Shown here piece by piece: positions 34,376 through 45,162 of a stretch of 64,000 nucleotides of DNA (within the stretch, counting starts at the first letter, position 1; the number at the start of each line of letters is the position of its first letter). The notes under the pieces are model-generated. The model saw only the letters and a list, made by a program, of their open reading frames with translations. It was not told where the DNA came from and searched no databases. The position numbers were made by a program, and so were the translations under genes. Source of the DNA: Alternaria dauci (Eukaryota; Ascomycota; Dothideomycetes; Pleosporales; Pleosporaceae); contig NC_091279.1 of the NCBI RefSeq assembly GCF_042100115.1, forward strand, positions 2,418,001 through 2,482,000, in the 5' to 3' direction.

Positions 34376-36284
34376 ATGTACGCCTCGGGCTACGACCAGT
34401 CCTCGTCGCGTTCGCCCATTGCCCAACGAAACCAGCCCCAGACCGGCACGCTGCACCGCATGCCTTCCCGCCAGTTCGACGCCTATGGCCAAGTGCCACA
34501 GGCCACCACCAACATGTACGCCCAAGACGACCATCAGCGCTCCTACGACCAGCCTCGCACCTACGAGCGCCTCAACCAGACCATGCACGCCGGCGGCTAT
34601 GGCTACGACATGGGCGCGCCCCAGGGCTGGAACACAAACGCCTTTTCCCAGAACGGCGGCCTGGGTTCGCTCGGAGGAGCCCAAGCTGCACGCATCAAGT
34701 CGCAGCAGCGCGGCGGAGGGCGCAGTGCCCTGCCATCGGTAAGGACGACCGCAGACATATTTATTTTGACCCGACACTGACGACGCCGGCCAGGGATGGA
34801 TGGATCAGCAGCCTCAGGGTCTGCCTAGCTTTGCTCTGAGCAACAGCAACCTCAACGCCATGCAGAACACGAGCTACGGCCACGAAGTCGATGAAGAGCT
34901 CATCCCCACCGCCATTGTCATCAAGAACATCCCCTTTGCCGTCAAGAAGGAGCAGCTCGTCTCGCTCATGACAGAGCTGCGTCTGCCCCTGCCCTATGCC
35001 TTCAACTACCACTTCGACAACGGCGTCTTCAGGGGTCTGGCGTTTGCCAACTTCACGACCGCCGAGGAGACGGCGGCTGTCATCGACTCGATGAACCACT
35101 TTGAGCTTAATGGCCGGAAGCTACGTGTCGAATACAAGAAGATGCTGCCACTGGCCGAGCGCGAGCGTATCGAGCGGGAGAAGCGTGAGCGTCGCGGACA
35201 GCTCGAGGAGCAACACCGGCCTCTTGGAGGCGGTGGCGGCGGCGGCGGCGGTCTCCAGTCCCAGGCCTCGTTTGGCTCTCTTGCCTCCCACATGCCAGCT
35301 ACATCGCCTTCGCCTGTTTCAGCCATGCGAGGTGGATCGGCACAGAAGACTGTTGGTATGTTTGACTATTCGATATGCACCAGCAACGATGCTAACTGAT
35401 ATTTAGATGTCGACCTAAACGACCCTCAAGTGCTGCAGTTCTATACCCAGTTGCTTTTGTTCAAGGAGACCAAGGACCGCGACAGCATGACCTTCCCTCC
35501 GAACCTAGCCCCCCTCCAGCGCCGCACCGTCCACACCCTAGCCCACCAGCTCGGCCTGGCCCACGTCTCCAAAGGCACCGGCGACCAGCGCCAAGTCCAC
35601 ATTTTCAAGGTCCATGACAACCAGGGCCTCAGTCCCCCCATGCCCCAGATCCCCAGCAACCACATGGAGCAGCCGCGCCGCAACCTCAACCGCGCCGCGA
35701 CCACCGACTTTAGCGATGTGCGCGCCGAAGGCGGCTTCTACAACGCCTTCAACAGACAGCCATCCGGTCTCCTCGGATTCCCCGACAGCCCGGGTGGCTT
35801 GAACGCAGTGCCTAACCTGCGTGGCGCGAAGTCGTATGCGGATCTGAGGTCGTATACCCCGTCTCCCGCGCCGAGCACAGCTAGCCATCCTATTGGACGC
35901 CCAGGCGGTATATCACTTGAGGGACTAGGGTACAGTGGAAGCTCGACGAATCCCAACGGTACGCCTACGACTGGCTCGATGAGCCAGCGCGACGACAGTC
36001 TGCTGGAGCGCGAAATGAGCCGCATGCAGCTCGGCGGTGGATACCCGCAGAACAGCAGCAGCCCGAGGTCTCTGCGCCAGATGACGAGCTGGGATGCTCC
36101 GGGTCCGATTGGTGGACATCGCTCCTTCAGCACAAACTACGACGACAGACCGTCCAGGCAGCCTCGTGGACCGCTTCCGGAAAGGGGGCAGGGATTTGGA
36201 CGACCGAGACAGAATGGTCATCAGAACCGCAACTCTGATGAGCTTTCGTCGCAGTCTAACGTCGAGATTCTCGTTGGCCAATAG
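34376..36284 (+). CDS. RRM and R3H domain RNA-binding protein (PIN4/Cip2 type)
   Basis: Exons 34376-34738, 34794-35355 and 35407-36284 give 600 residues. A Gln/Ser/Gly-rich N-terminus of about 140 residues is followed by an RRM (TAIVIKNIPFAVKKEQL, then RGLAFANFTTAEE, NGRKLRVEYKK), an Arg/Glu-rich helix and a Gly run encoded by a GGC repeat. Next is an R3H domain (FPPNLAPLQRRTVHTLAHQLGLAHVSKG, RQVHIFK). A long disordered Ser/Pro/Gly tail completes it. The RRM-R3H order is that of yeast Pin4 and fission yeast Cip1/Cip2, which bind mRNA and affect cell-cycle and checkpoint recovery. The second intron lies just before the R3H exon. Confidence 0.9.
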
Positions 36285-39029
36285 TTTCCTCGCACCCCCT
36301 TCTTCAGCCCACGCCACACGCTCGCAGACGAAAACGATTTCAGTCTTCGCACGTTACATCATCACTCCTTTTCTCAACGTGCGAACGGCGCCCATGAAGG
36401 AACGAACGAACCCCACGCTGAAAGAATTTACAGACGCGACACAAAAGACGGAACGAAATTATTTTTAACGGCCTTTTTCTCGCCCGCCTCTCCACCCACC
36501 ACAACAACAACAACGACAAACAAAGAACCCATTCGGTGCCCTCGCTATAACAACTCCCACTTGCTGGATTGAGAAAACTTTTACGATGCATACGAAGAAT
36601 GATGCTACGAACGGTAGAGAAGACATTGTCACTAGTATATTCAGATCCAGAACTAAATCGGGCTCGCTGCCCTTTTTTTCCCACTCATATCCTCTCCATC
36701 ATCATCATCATCATCAATCATCATCATCGCCCAGGCCCCCTTCATCTTCTCCCCCCTCTTCCTCTAAACAGAAAAAGCATTAGGTTCATTGTTGATGAAA
36801 ATGTATCGGGTCGTTTTTTGTGTATGGGGGAGACTTAGTGGTTATTGTTGTTTCTTGCTATCTATTGCCCTTGGTTCTTCGTTTTTTTTACACTGAGAGG
36901 TCAGGATGAAACTTGCATATATAAGTTGTGTTTCTGGTTTTTATTATTTAGTTTTCTCTTTTTTTCTTGCCTGTCATTTACAGTTTTTGGTTCTGTTTTT
37001 CAATCGCTTCCTTTGTTACTATAGTCTTTTGGATGGTGCCTGGTGCCAATGTCCGGTAATGGAAGGTGAATTGATTGATTGTTGTGCTCTTTTTTGCAAA
37101 GTTTTTGGTTTGTTGCGTGCTGTTCTTGGGCTTGTGCTCGACGTGGTTTTGGTGAGTGTGCAAACTCTGTGATGTGAGAGAATGTGCTTGGAGGAATGTT
37201 GCTGTTGCCGGTTTTGAGTCGAGTTTAGTGCCCAGGATTCGCAGCGACTGCGGCCTGACTGCATGCCGTCTTACATGTCATGGCATCATTCATCATCATC
37301 GATGCAACGCTGCGTCCTTTCGCCCTGTATCATATTACCCAGGCCACCCTCCCGATCTCCAGCAATCCCCAGATTCCCATGTCAACGATCTTCGGCATGC
37401 TATCTCGGATGCCATTTTGTTGAAATTGCATGATCAAGTCAAAACCTGATGTTGGACCTCATGGCATTCACGGATCTACTGCTCGACATCATCCATCGCC
37501 GATACAACCTGGTAACATGCCTGCACCGGCCGCCTTGTCAGGGTCACTCTCCCCGATTCCTAGTAAATTTCAGATTTGCACATCACTCATCTTATCAACG
37601 CCGAGGTTGCCATCACTGATGCCATCCATGTTCATGTAGGTATCGTACGTTCACGCTTTGGCCCGAGCAGTATCCTAGTATGGTACGGTGCCCGCATGAC
37701 TAAGGTCAACTACCGGCGCCAATAAAACGGCTGCTACTAGCTGGCACCTCTCGGAGAATATACGCGTGCCAGTTCACCCACACTCTGTTTACTCAATAAA
37801 GAAGCTTCTAGAACGTTCGACGTCTGGGACCCTGGGCCGTAGGATTACTCGCGCTGTGACAGATCGTGATGAATATGTGCTCTCCATCGAAGAATGTATA
37901 GGGGATCTGTTGTCCGCCTGTAAGGTACAGGATTGAGCCGAGCAAAGGCAGTGGGGGTCTTTGTCAGTGTCAGGTCCGGCGCCGGAGTCCCTGCCTCGAA
38001 CCTTTACTCGTTCCGTGGCCGAATCTCGATGAACATGCGCTGTGATCGGCTGAATATATGGGAAATCTGTTGCACAGCATCGGATTTCAAGGCACTTTCC
38101 CATCGTTCCACCTCGAGACGGGCCGAATGCAAATCATGCCGGAGATCATGGGTCGACGTGGCTGAGGGGAGGGGGGCTGGATGACAAGTTTTGACGCCTG
38201 CATGGCGTATGGAACGGTTTGTTGGGATGATTTCCCGAGATATGTATACTAGGTGTAAGTAGTCAAAAGCGGAGGACGTTGGCAGTGGTACGACGGACAA
38301 GTCGCACGTCGGGCCGCGAGTCATGCTAGCGCGGGACTAAGCGAATGACGCTGGCAGTGCGGTGAAGTCCACTACTGATCTCATCGCGAGCATTCGTACG
38401 CGACAGCGCCGTCGCTGCCTTGCAACACTATCCAACCCGCTCGTCTCAAGGCTCCCAACGCATCTGGACACGTTGCGCACTGCGCCTGCCCTTCACCCTC
38501 GCCATTCCTCTGGTCGGCCCTCCCATTGGACGCCCGTACCCCGGATTTCTCCACCAAGAAGTTAAACGATCGGACTCACCTTCGTCCGCCGACTGCCAGC
38601 CTGCCCTGCGACGCCCTTTTTCGCTCACGACTGCGCCATTTTCCAGAACCGCCTTCTGAGACGCTGTATTTGCGCCTTTTGCTAGAACAGCCTCCGATCC
38701 TTTGTTCGACTCGACCAAGTGTTTGGAGACAATTGCCTGGTGGTGGAGTAAAACTGCGACAACGAGACAACAATCTGGACCAGGCCCTCTACATAATCGT
38801 GACAGCATCGGGCTGCCCGCGGGTCGCCATCAGAGACTGGCGCTGATTCCATTCGCCCATTTGCACTTTCCACGGCTTCGCGACTTTCACGGAACCCAAC
38901 AAGGCTGGTAGCGGCGCTCGAGGACAAGCGAAGAATCTTCTCAAGCGACGGCATCGCCCGGATACATACAGGAGACGACACCCATCCAAAATATCACACC
39001 ACCCCGCCACGCGAGGCGCGCAGACACCA
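36285..39029. other. Intergenic, 2.7 kb
   Basis: The first 0.9 kb is T-rich 3' flank with a CAT microsatellite. The middle holds a diverged direct repeat (about 37,869 and 38,028). The last 0.7 kb is the HSF1 promoter/leader. Minus-strand frames around 37,790-38,320 look partly coding, but I could not build a consistent spliced gene. Confidence 0.45.
36697..36728 (+). repeat. (CAT)n microsatellite
   Basis: About ten CAT/ATC units with one interruption, in the 3' flank of the PIN4-like gene. Confidence 0.85.
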
Positions 39030-41586
39030 ATGACGAGCCGCAAGCGACGCGCGCCAGGCGCTTCACCACAGCCCCCCACTCAGACATACCAGCACGACAT
39101 CCCCGCGCCCACGGATCCCTACATGGACTGGAGCAACCCCACGGCCGGCACAGATATGAACTTTACCGACCCGCCGCTATACGACAACTACGGCCAGAGC
39201 ATGGGCGGGGGGCACAACCGCGTCGTGTCGCTCGACGGATATACCGACGGCGCCGAGATGACGGGACAATTGGTGCGGCGGAACACGAATCAGCAACTCG
39301 CACCAGCGCCGCGGCGGAACCAATGGGATGGCTTTGCTAGTCCGACGCAGCAGTGGGAGACGGTGGACGACGACGACGAGCTCGAGCAGAAGGCGGCTAT
39401 TGCGAAGAAGGATGCACAGGCGAAGCGGAAACAGATTCCGCCGTTTGTGCAGAAGCTGAGCAGGTGAGTACTCATGACATGGTATTGGAGAGTGGTTGAC
39501 TGACGTTTATAGTTTTCTCGATAACAACAAGAACGAAAACCTCATTCGATGGTCCGACGACGGCAATTCTTTCATCGTGCTCGACGAAGACGAATTCGCG
39601 AGGACGCTTATACCCGAGCTCTTCAAACACAACAACTACGCGTCGTTTGTACGGCAACTGAACATGTACGGCTTCCACAAGAAGGTCGGACTGTCGGACA
39701 ATTCCATGAAAGCAAGCGAGACCAAGGCGAAAGCACCCAGCGAGTACTACAACAAGTACTTCAAGCGCGGTCGCCAAGAACTACTGTGGCTAATCCAGAA
39801 GCCCAAGAATCCCGTCACTGGACCTAAGCGGAAACGCGACGAGGAGAACAAGGGCGATAGCGATGAGGACCGCAAGTACATTCAAGACACCGGCGGCGGA
39901 GGCTACGTCGAGGAGGTGGCTGTCCGAGGCAACGAGCAAATGGCCATGATCCCGCGGTCTGAATACAACAGCCTGCGGGTCGAAGTCAGGGAGCTCCAAC
40001 AGCAACAGAAGCTCATTTCCAACGTTCTCACCCAGATCAAGCGCCAGAACGAGGAGCTGTATTCGCGAGCGACGTCATTCCAGGCCCTGCACGACCGCCA
40101 CGAGAACTCCATCAACGCCATCTTGACATTTCTCGCTACCTTCTACAATAGGAGTCTAGAGGGTAATGCGAATATGAACCTGGCGGACATGTTCCCTGCG
40201 GCACGGCAACAGCCTCACGGTAATGTCGTGGATGTTGATGACTATCCAATGCAAGATGCTCACAAATCGCCACAACTGCAGAGAAACAAGAAGCCACTGG
40301 CGATTCTGCCCGCACCAGTTGCAAACCAGCAGGATTACCTTGCACCGACGACTACTGGTCGTGCTACAACTATGAGCCCAACAGCACGACCCCTCGCCAG
40401 TCCCATCACACGCCCAGGAAGCCGCCAATCAGTATTCCGACCTTCCGTCTCGATGAATCGCCAACAATCACAACCTTCCTTCGCCCAACAACAGCAACAA
40501 CAACAAGGCCGCGAAAGCATAACCCCTTCACAAGTCAAGCCCGAACCCGCTCAACAGAACTCCCACCTCTTCCCCGAAAACTCCGCCATCATGTCCGCCA
40601 TCCAAAACGCAAACAACGCAGCCGCAAACCACTCCGCCACCAACGGCATCAACTCTGTCAACGGCGCACCCCCAACCGACTTTGACTACGCGGCCGCGCT
40701 ATCCAACTACCAAACCGCCGACGGCCACGTCCCGCTCACGCCCCAACAACGCAACGACGTGCTCTCGCAAATCGTAAATAACGCCGGCGCCCAGCATACT
40801 AATAACACGCTTACGAACCCACATCCGCCGGAGATGGATCGCTTGTTGGGCGATCTCGCGCAGTACCAGGCGACGCAGCAGCAGCTGGAGATGTTGCAGA
40901 AGTTGTCGGATCAGCAGAATGCGAAGATTCAGGGGATTCATGAGCGCATTTTGCCGTTGAGTCCTACGGGGCAGATTTCGGGGTTGGAGGATGGTGGTGC
41001 GAATGGGGATGCGGGTGCTGGGGGGTATTTTGGTGGAGGGGAGAGTGGAGTGGGGGAGCCGGGGGGTTACGATCTTAATATGGACTCGTTTGTTAATGAT
41101 GATGATTTTTTTACGGCGGCGGCGGCGGGGGATGAGATGGTGGGGGGTGTGGAGCAGAAGGGTGGTGGTACTGGTGTGAATGGGCATGGTGGCACGGCGG
41201 CGGCGAACCATGTCAACGGTGGGATACCGGACTTTACATTCGATGACGGTACGCCGTTTGATGTTGGGGATGCTGCTGGGGATTCTGCATTTGATTTCGC
41301 GGATGCAACGGGGACGACGAGCACTGCTGCTGGTGCGAATGGGATTGTGGGAGATGAGGATGCGGGGTTGTTGGGGGTTAATGGGGTGGGGGGAGGAGGG
41401 CATGGGCATCATGAAGATGGGAGTACGGGTGTGAACGGCCTTGCGACGACGAGTAGTAGTAGTACGACGTCGACGTCGCCGGCGGGGAGTGCGACGGTGG
41501 AGGAGGTGGAGGATGAGACGAGGAGGGGGACTAGTAATGGGGGTGGAGGGGGTGGGAGTGGGAGTGTGAAGAGGAGGAGGAGATGA
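39030..41586 (+). CDS. HSF1: Heat shock transcription factor HSF1
   Basis: Exons 39030-39463 and 39513-41586 (49-nt intron) give 835 residues. The HSF DNA-binding domain spans about 136-242: PPFVQKL, then LIRWSDDGNSFIVLDEDEF, LFKHNNYASFVRQLNMYGFHK (recognition helix) and FKRGRQELLWLIQK. The intron interrupts the first helix of the domain, as its exon 2 starts at FLDNNK. A trimerisation coiled coil runs from about 294 to 350 (YNSLRVEVRELQQQQKLISNVL). The C-terminal half is Gln/Asn-rich and then Gly/Asp-rich, typical of an activation region. HSF1 binds nGAAn arrays and drives chaperone genes in the nucleus. The final 800 bp of the exon is strikingly G-rich on the coding strand. Confidence 0.95.
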
Positions 41587-44352
41587 TGAGGAGGCGGAAG
41601 AAGAGGAGGGCTGTCTCAAAAGCTTTTGTTTTTTCTAACGAGCTGCTGTGGTAGAGATATAAGAGTCGGGGATTTGAAAAAGGGGGGAAACGAGGAGAGT
41701 TGTGTGTATGTGTGTTTCCTTGTAACGAAGTTTATGACTTTGGGGATTGGGGATTGGGGGAGGGGAGTATGTAACCGCGTTGTTGTGCGGTGCGGTGTTT
41801 GGGACAAGTTGTTCACATGGCCCGGGTTCTTTTCTTCTTCTTTTCCTCTTGTTCCTTTTTTCTTTTCTTTTTTTCTTTCTCATAACATATCTGGCTTTCT
41901 GTGTAGATGGCTATAGTGTATAAGCCCCCGGAATATAGATACCCCACTTCTTTAGCCGCTGGTGTTTTGGTTTATTATGTGACTGGGTACGTGAGAAAGC
42001 TGCTAGAGTACTACTCTGATGCATGCACCCTTTGACGAGCCTTAGATTCTGATCTATGACTACTTGAATGCTATTGCTAATGGACTTGCCAAAAGTTGTT
42101 GCAAAGCTGGCTGCCGAACAGGCTTGAGATGGTACAAGAAAGCTCCTGCAAGCTTCTTAGTGCCCGTTGTTTCATTGACAACAGGCCTTGCGTCTTCCGC
42201 CTTTTCCAGGCAGCTCAACTCCAAGAATGCTCATTGCAGCGCTGGCCTTTGGGACCAAACGCGCTGGAGCAGTAACTGGGATAATGGTCGCAGTCAGTAT
42301 TTCTATGCAGACACCGCTACTCCGTCGTTGTAGCTAAGCAGCAGATCCATCGCCAGCAGTATCCTTGTATCTTCATCAATTAGCAGTAGCTTGTCTACGG
42401 GGACTTCTCAAACGCCAAGTGCCTCCTCGTCTCTCTGAAGCTGCTAATTTGTCACTATTAGTAACGAGTTGTCCGGCAGCTTAGTAACTTTGATGCCAAG
42501 TTCACCGAATCGGGTTCTATCGTCCGCTATCAACTTCGCAACTCTATTCTCGTTGGAGGTGGTCGGTGACTCTAAGACATTGTTCTCATCGGAAGCTCTT
42601 ACTAATCCTAGATACACACATACCTACCCCTGCATCCACAACATCATCTTCGGAGGTGGTTTTGATTACCGTCGTTTCATGGTCCGTCAAGCCATCGGTC
42701 TGTACTTCCATGAGGAGTAATGTTCTGCTTAACCCGTCATTCGAAGACATTACTGGCTCTGAACTCCGTGGTTGCATTCAATGCTGATCTGAAAGAAGAG
42801 GCCGCGCGTACCCTCATCAGTTACCAGCGGCTGCGAAAAACGCATCTATATATGCCAGGTAGAATTACGCAAGCTCGGTCACTCCTCATGAGGCGAGTAC
42901 GCCAGACTCTGCATGCGTTCTACACCGTGCGAGAGAACATCTTGACCTTCTGGTACGACGTTTACTTAAATACCGACTCCGTATCTTGCTTGTCGACGTC
43001 TAGGAGGTGTCAACGTGTATACCGACACTTTGACGAGCGGATAGCCTAGGATCGTCAAGTGGAAAGGACCGATTACAATCACGCCGTTGGTGCCGTCGGG
43101 TAGTGAGGAGACGTTACGTTTTGACTTTGACTGTAATTCATCCGACGCGGTGCTGTGGTCTCGAGTTACGTGTCCTGAATGAGCATGGTGTCAAACGAGG
43201 AGATGTTGTTACCCCGTTGCGTACAACTATTTGTAATCACATCTCCCTTCCCGACAGGATTTTCAACCAGGTCGCAAAGAAATAAAAAGCTTAACCAGCG
43301 CATGTACCCGCGGAAAACACAAATTGTGATGGGTGGAGACGGAGATGGATCTGTGTATAGGCTCTACCGGGCTGACTAAGATGGGACGAGCTTAGTGTAT
43401 ACGCGGCATCTGCCATGCTTGGCAGTCATGTGACAGAACAGCAGAGTTGCCTAGGCTTCCCGATGTCTCCTAGGCTGCTTCCCATCAGGTAACAACATCC
43501 GCTGCCTTGGAAGCGACACGGAAGCCTTGAGAGAAACTGACAGAGTCGTGACGACGTTGAATGCACAACTCCAGACGACTGCTGGGGAACCTCAGTAGGC
43601 TGGCGAGGTGTGGTAGGCTAGGATGCCCAGATATTTAGGGCTGACATATGGTCGTCAGTGAATCCTAGCGTTCGGCACCGCCATTCCCTGCACACGACAC
43701 CATGAAGCTTGTTGCTAATCAGTAAGCATCGCACTGCAGAGATGTACGCCCTGTCTTCTGCTACGCCCATTGTGTATACGTACTCCGACGATGAGCCTCG
43801 GAATATCTCATCAAGATCGGCCCTCCTCTTTGACATCGACAGACGCCTCACCATTCTCCCGTGCGTATAATACCAGTGCCGCGGATAGCGCAGTACCGTT
43901 GTCGCAGTGGGCGAACCACAGGCCGCAGCGATCCAGTGACCGCAAAGCCATGTGCGCCGCTGAGACATCACCAGGGTCTTAGCAGGCGGCACTGGGCCGC
44001 GATTCGACAGCCAAGATGTCTATCTGACCTCAAGTGCGAGGCGTCGTTCGGTGGCTTGATGCCCGTCGACCTGCTCCCTGCTTCCACGCGGGTGCCGGCG
44101 GCCAGGTAGGCCCAATCTGATCTGGATCACCAATGGGACAGCTTCCTGTCGTTGGAGCGCACCGTTTGACTAAGCAGGACAGCCTCTCTCGAAACCTCCG
44201 CTAGGCGCAGCAGAGAAAAGACAGTGGTTATGCTTCACACCATGCAAGGGTCATCTCCCGCTAATCCCGAACCCGAACCGATGCCTACAGAACATGCTTC
44301 CGCAGCCTATGGAGATGGTCACATTGCTCATATACCTTCACTTTGATTTCCC
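41587..44352. other. Gene-poor interval, 2.8 kb
   Basis: A T/C-rich tract lies at about 41,820-41,885 in the HSF1 3' flank. Minus strand 42,750-42,060 shows coding-like frames broken by stops and a frameshift (a possible decayed gene, not named). The rest, 42,800-44,350, holds only short frames and no recognisable domain, RNA gene or repeat. Confidence 0.45.
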
Positions 44353-44595
44353 ATGTATCAATGTATCTCTCATTTCATCAGACGCACTTTGCGCAAACTT
44401 GCTTCAAGACATTACCGTCGTTGGCCCGAGCTCCATCTCCACAGCATGTGTATTCGCGTAGTCGAGAAGTTTCCCGTCTGCGGCTGTATCTACCATACGC
44501 ATTCAGTAGACCAGTGCGCCTACTATGGACGACACCCCGTCATTGAGAAGATCATCTGGGTCGGCGCGTCGTGTGAGAATCACAAGAAGTGCTAA
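44353..44595 (+). CDS. Small Cys/His-rich protein, 80 residues
   Basis: A single ATG-initiated frame. The second half reads MCIRVVEKFPVCGCIYHTH, VDQCAYYGRH and WVGASCENHKKC: seven Cys and several His in a pattern of C-x-C, H-x-H, C, C-x3-H. From memory this resembles a family of short fungal proteins with a C-x-C-x-Y-x2-H-x-VD-x-C core; I cannot confirm it here. The spacing suggests metal binding rather than disulfides, and there is no signal peptide (the N-terminus is basic: RRTLRKLASRHYRRW). An upstream exon may exist. It stands alone in a gene-poor interval. Confidence 0.45.
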   Translation: MYQCISHFIRRTLRKLASRHYRRWPELHLHSMCIRVVEKFPVCGCIYHTHSVDQCAYYGRHPVIEKIIWVGASCENHKKC

Positions 44596-45162
44596 TGCGC
44601 ATACCAGCAGAAGAGCATACGTCAACATTTTGACTGTGACTGCTGATCAGCATCGACAAAAGTACAATGACCGCCTTCCAGACTGACGGGCGAAGCCCAT
44701 TCCAGCATACCAAGCTAGAGCATCGGTCATCTGGTCAGGGGCAACCGGACACAGAAGAAGGTTCGATCACGCACAGAAGCAATGCAGTCCGTACGTTCAT
44801 GGTCATGTCTAGAGCACTCGAAACTGACAGACTGGTGCAGGTGGCGTTCGACGCAAAAACACCCTCTCATTCATGCTGGGCTTTGCTGGACAGTACAGAG
44901 CACAACCGTTTCTCAACGAGCAACTGAACCCGAGTGTTCGGTGAACAAAAGGACCTTGGCCCAACGCACGAAGGAGCGCTCCGTTTAACCCAGCACGAAC
45001 ACCGTTGGAACCCAACAACATATACGCACCAATCATCCAACAACTGCTACATCACTTCCAAAGACTACCGCTCCCACCAACACGACGAAAACCCAAACGT
45101 AGGAACCGGTGCAGGATCTATTCCAGAGCTCATGCGCCGTAGTGGCGACACGAGTCATACGA
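44596..45162. other. Intergenic, 0.57 kb
   Basis: This is the 3' flank of the 859-residue gene and of the Cys/His-rich frame. Nothing else is seen. Confidence 0.55.

Noticed and set aside
36906..37172. Hydrophobic 88-codon frame in the PIN4-like 3' flank
   Set aside because: Its hydrophobicity follows from T-rich DNA; the codon pattern is unlike neighbouring genes.
40699..41619. 306-codon frame antisense to HSF1
   Set aside because: Shadow of the Gly/Asp-rich HSF1 tail; its Arg/Thr/Pro runs are reverse complements of G-rich codons.
43618..43992. 124-codon minus-strand frame in the gene-poor interval
   Set aside because: Starts with GTG; a competing frame in the same stretch looks equally coding, and neither resembles a known family.
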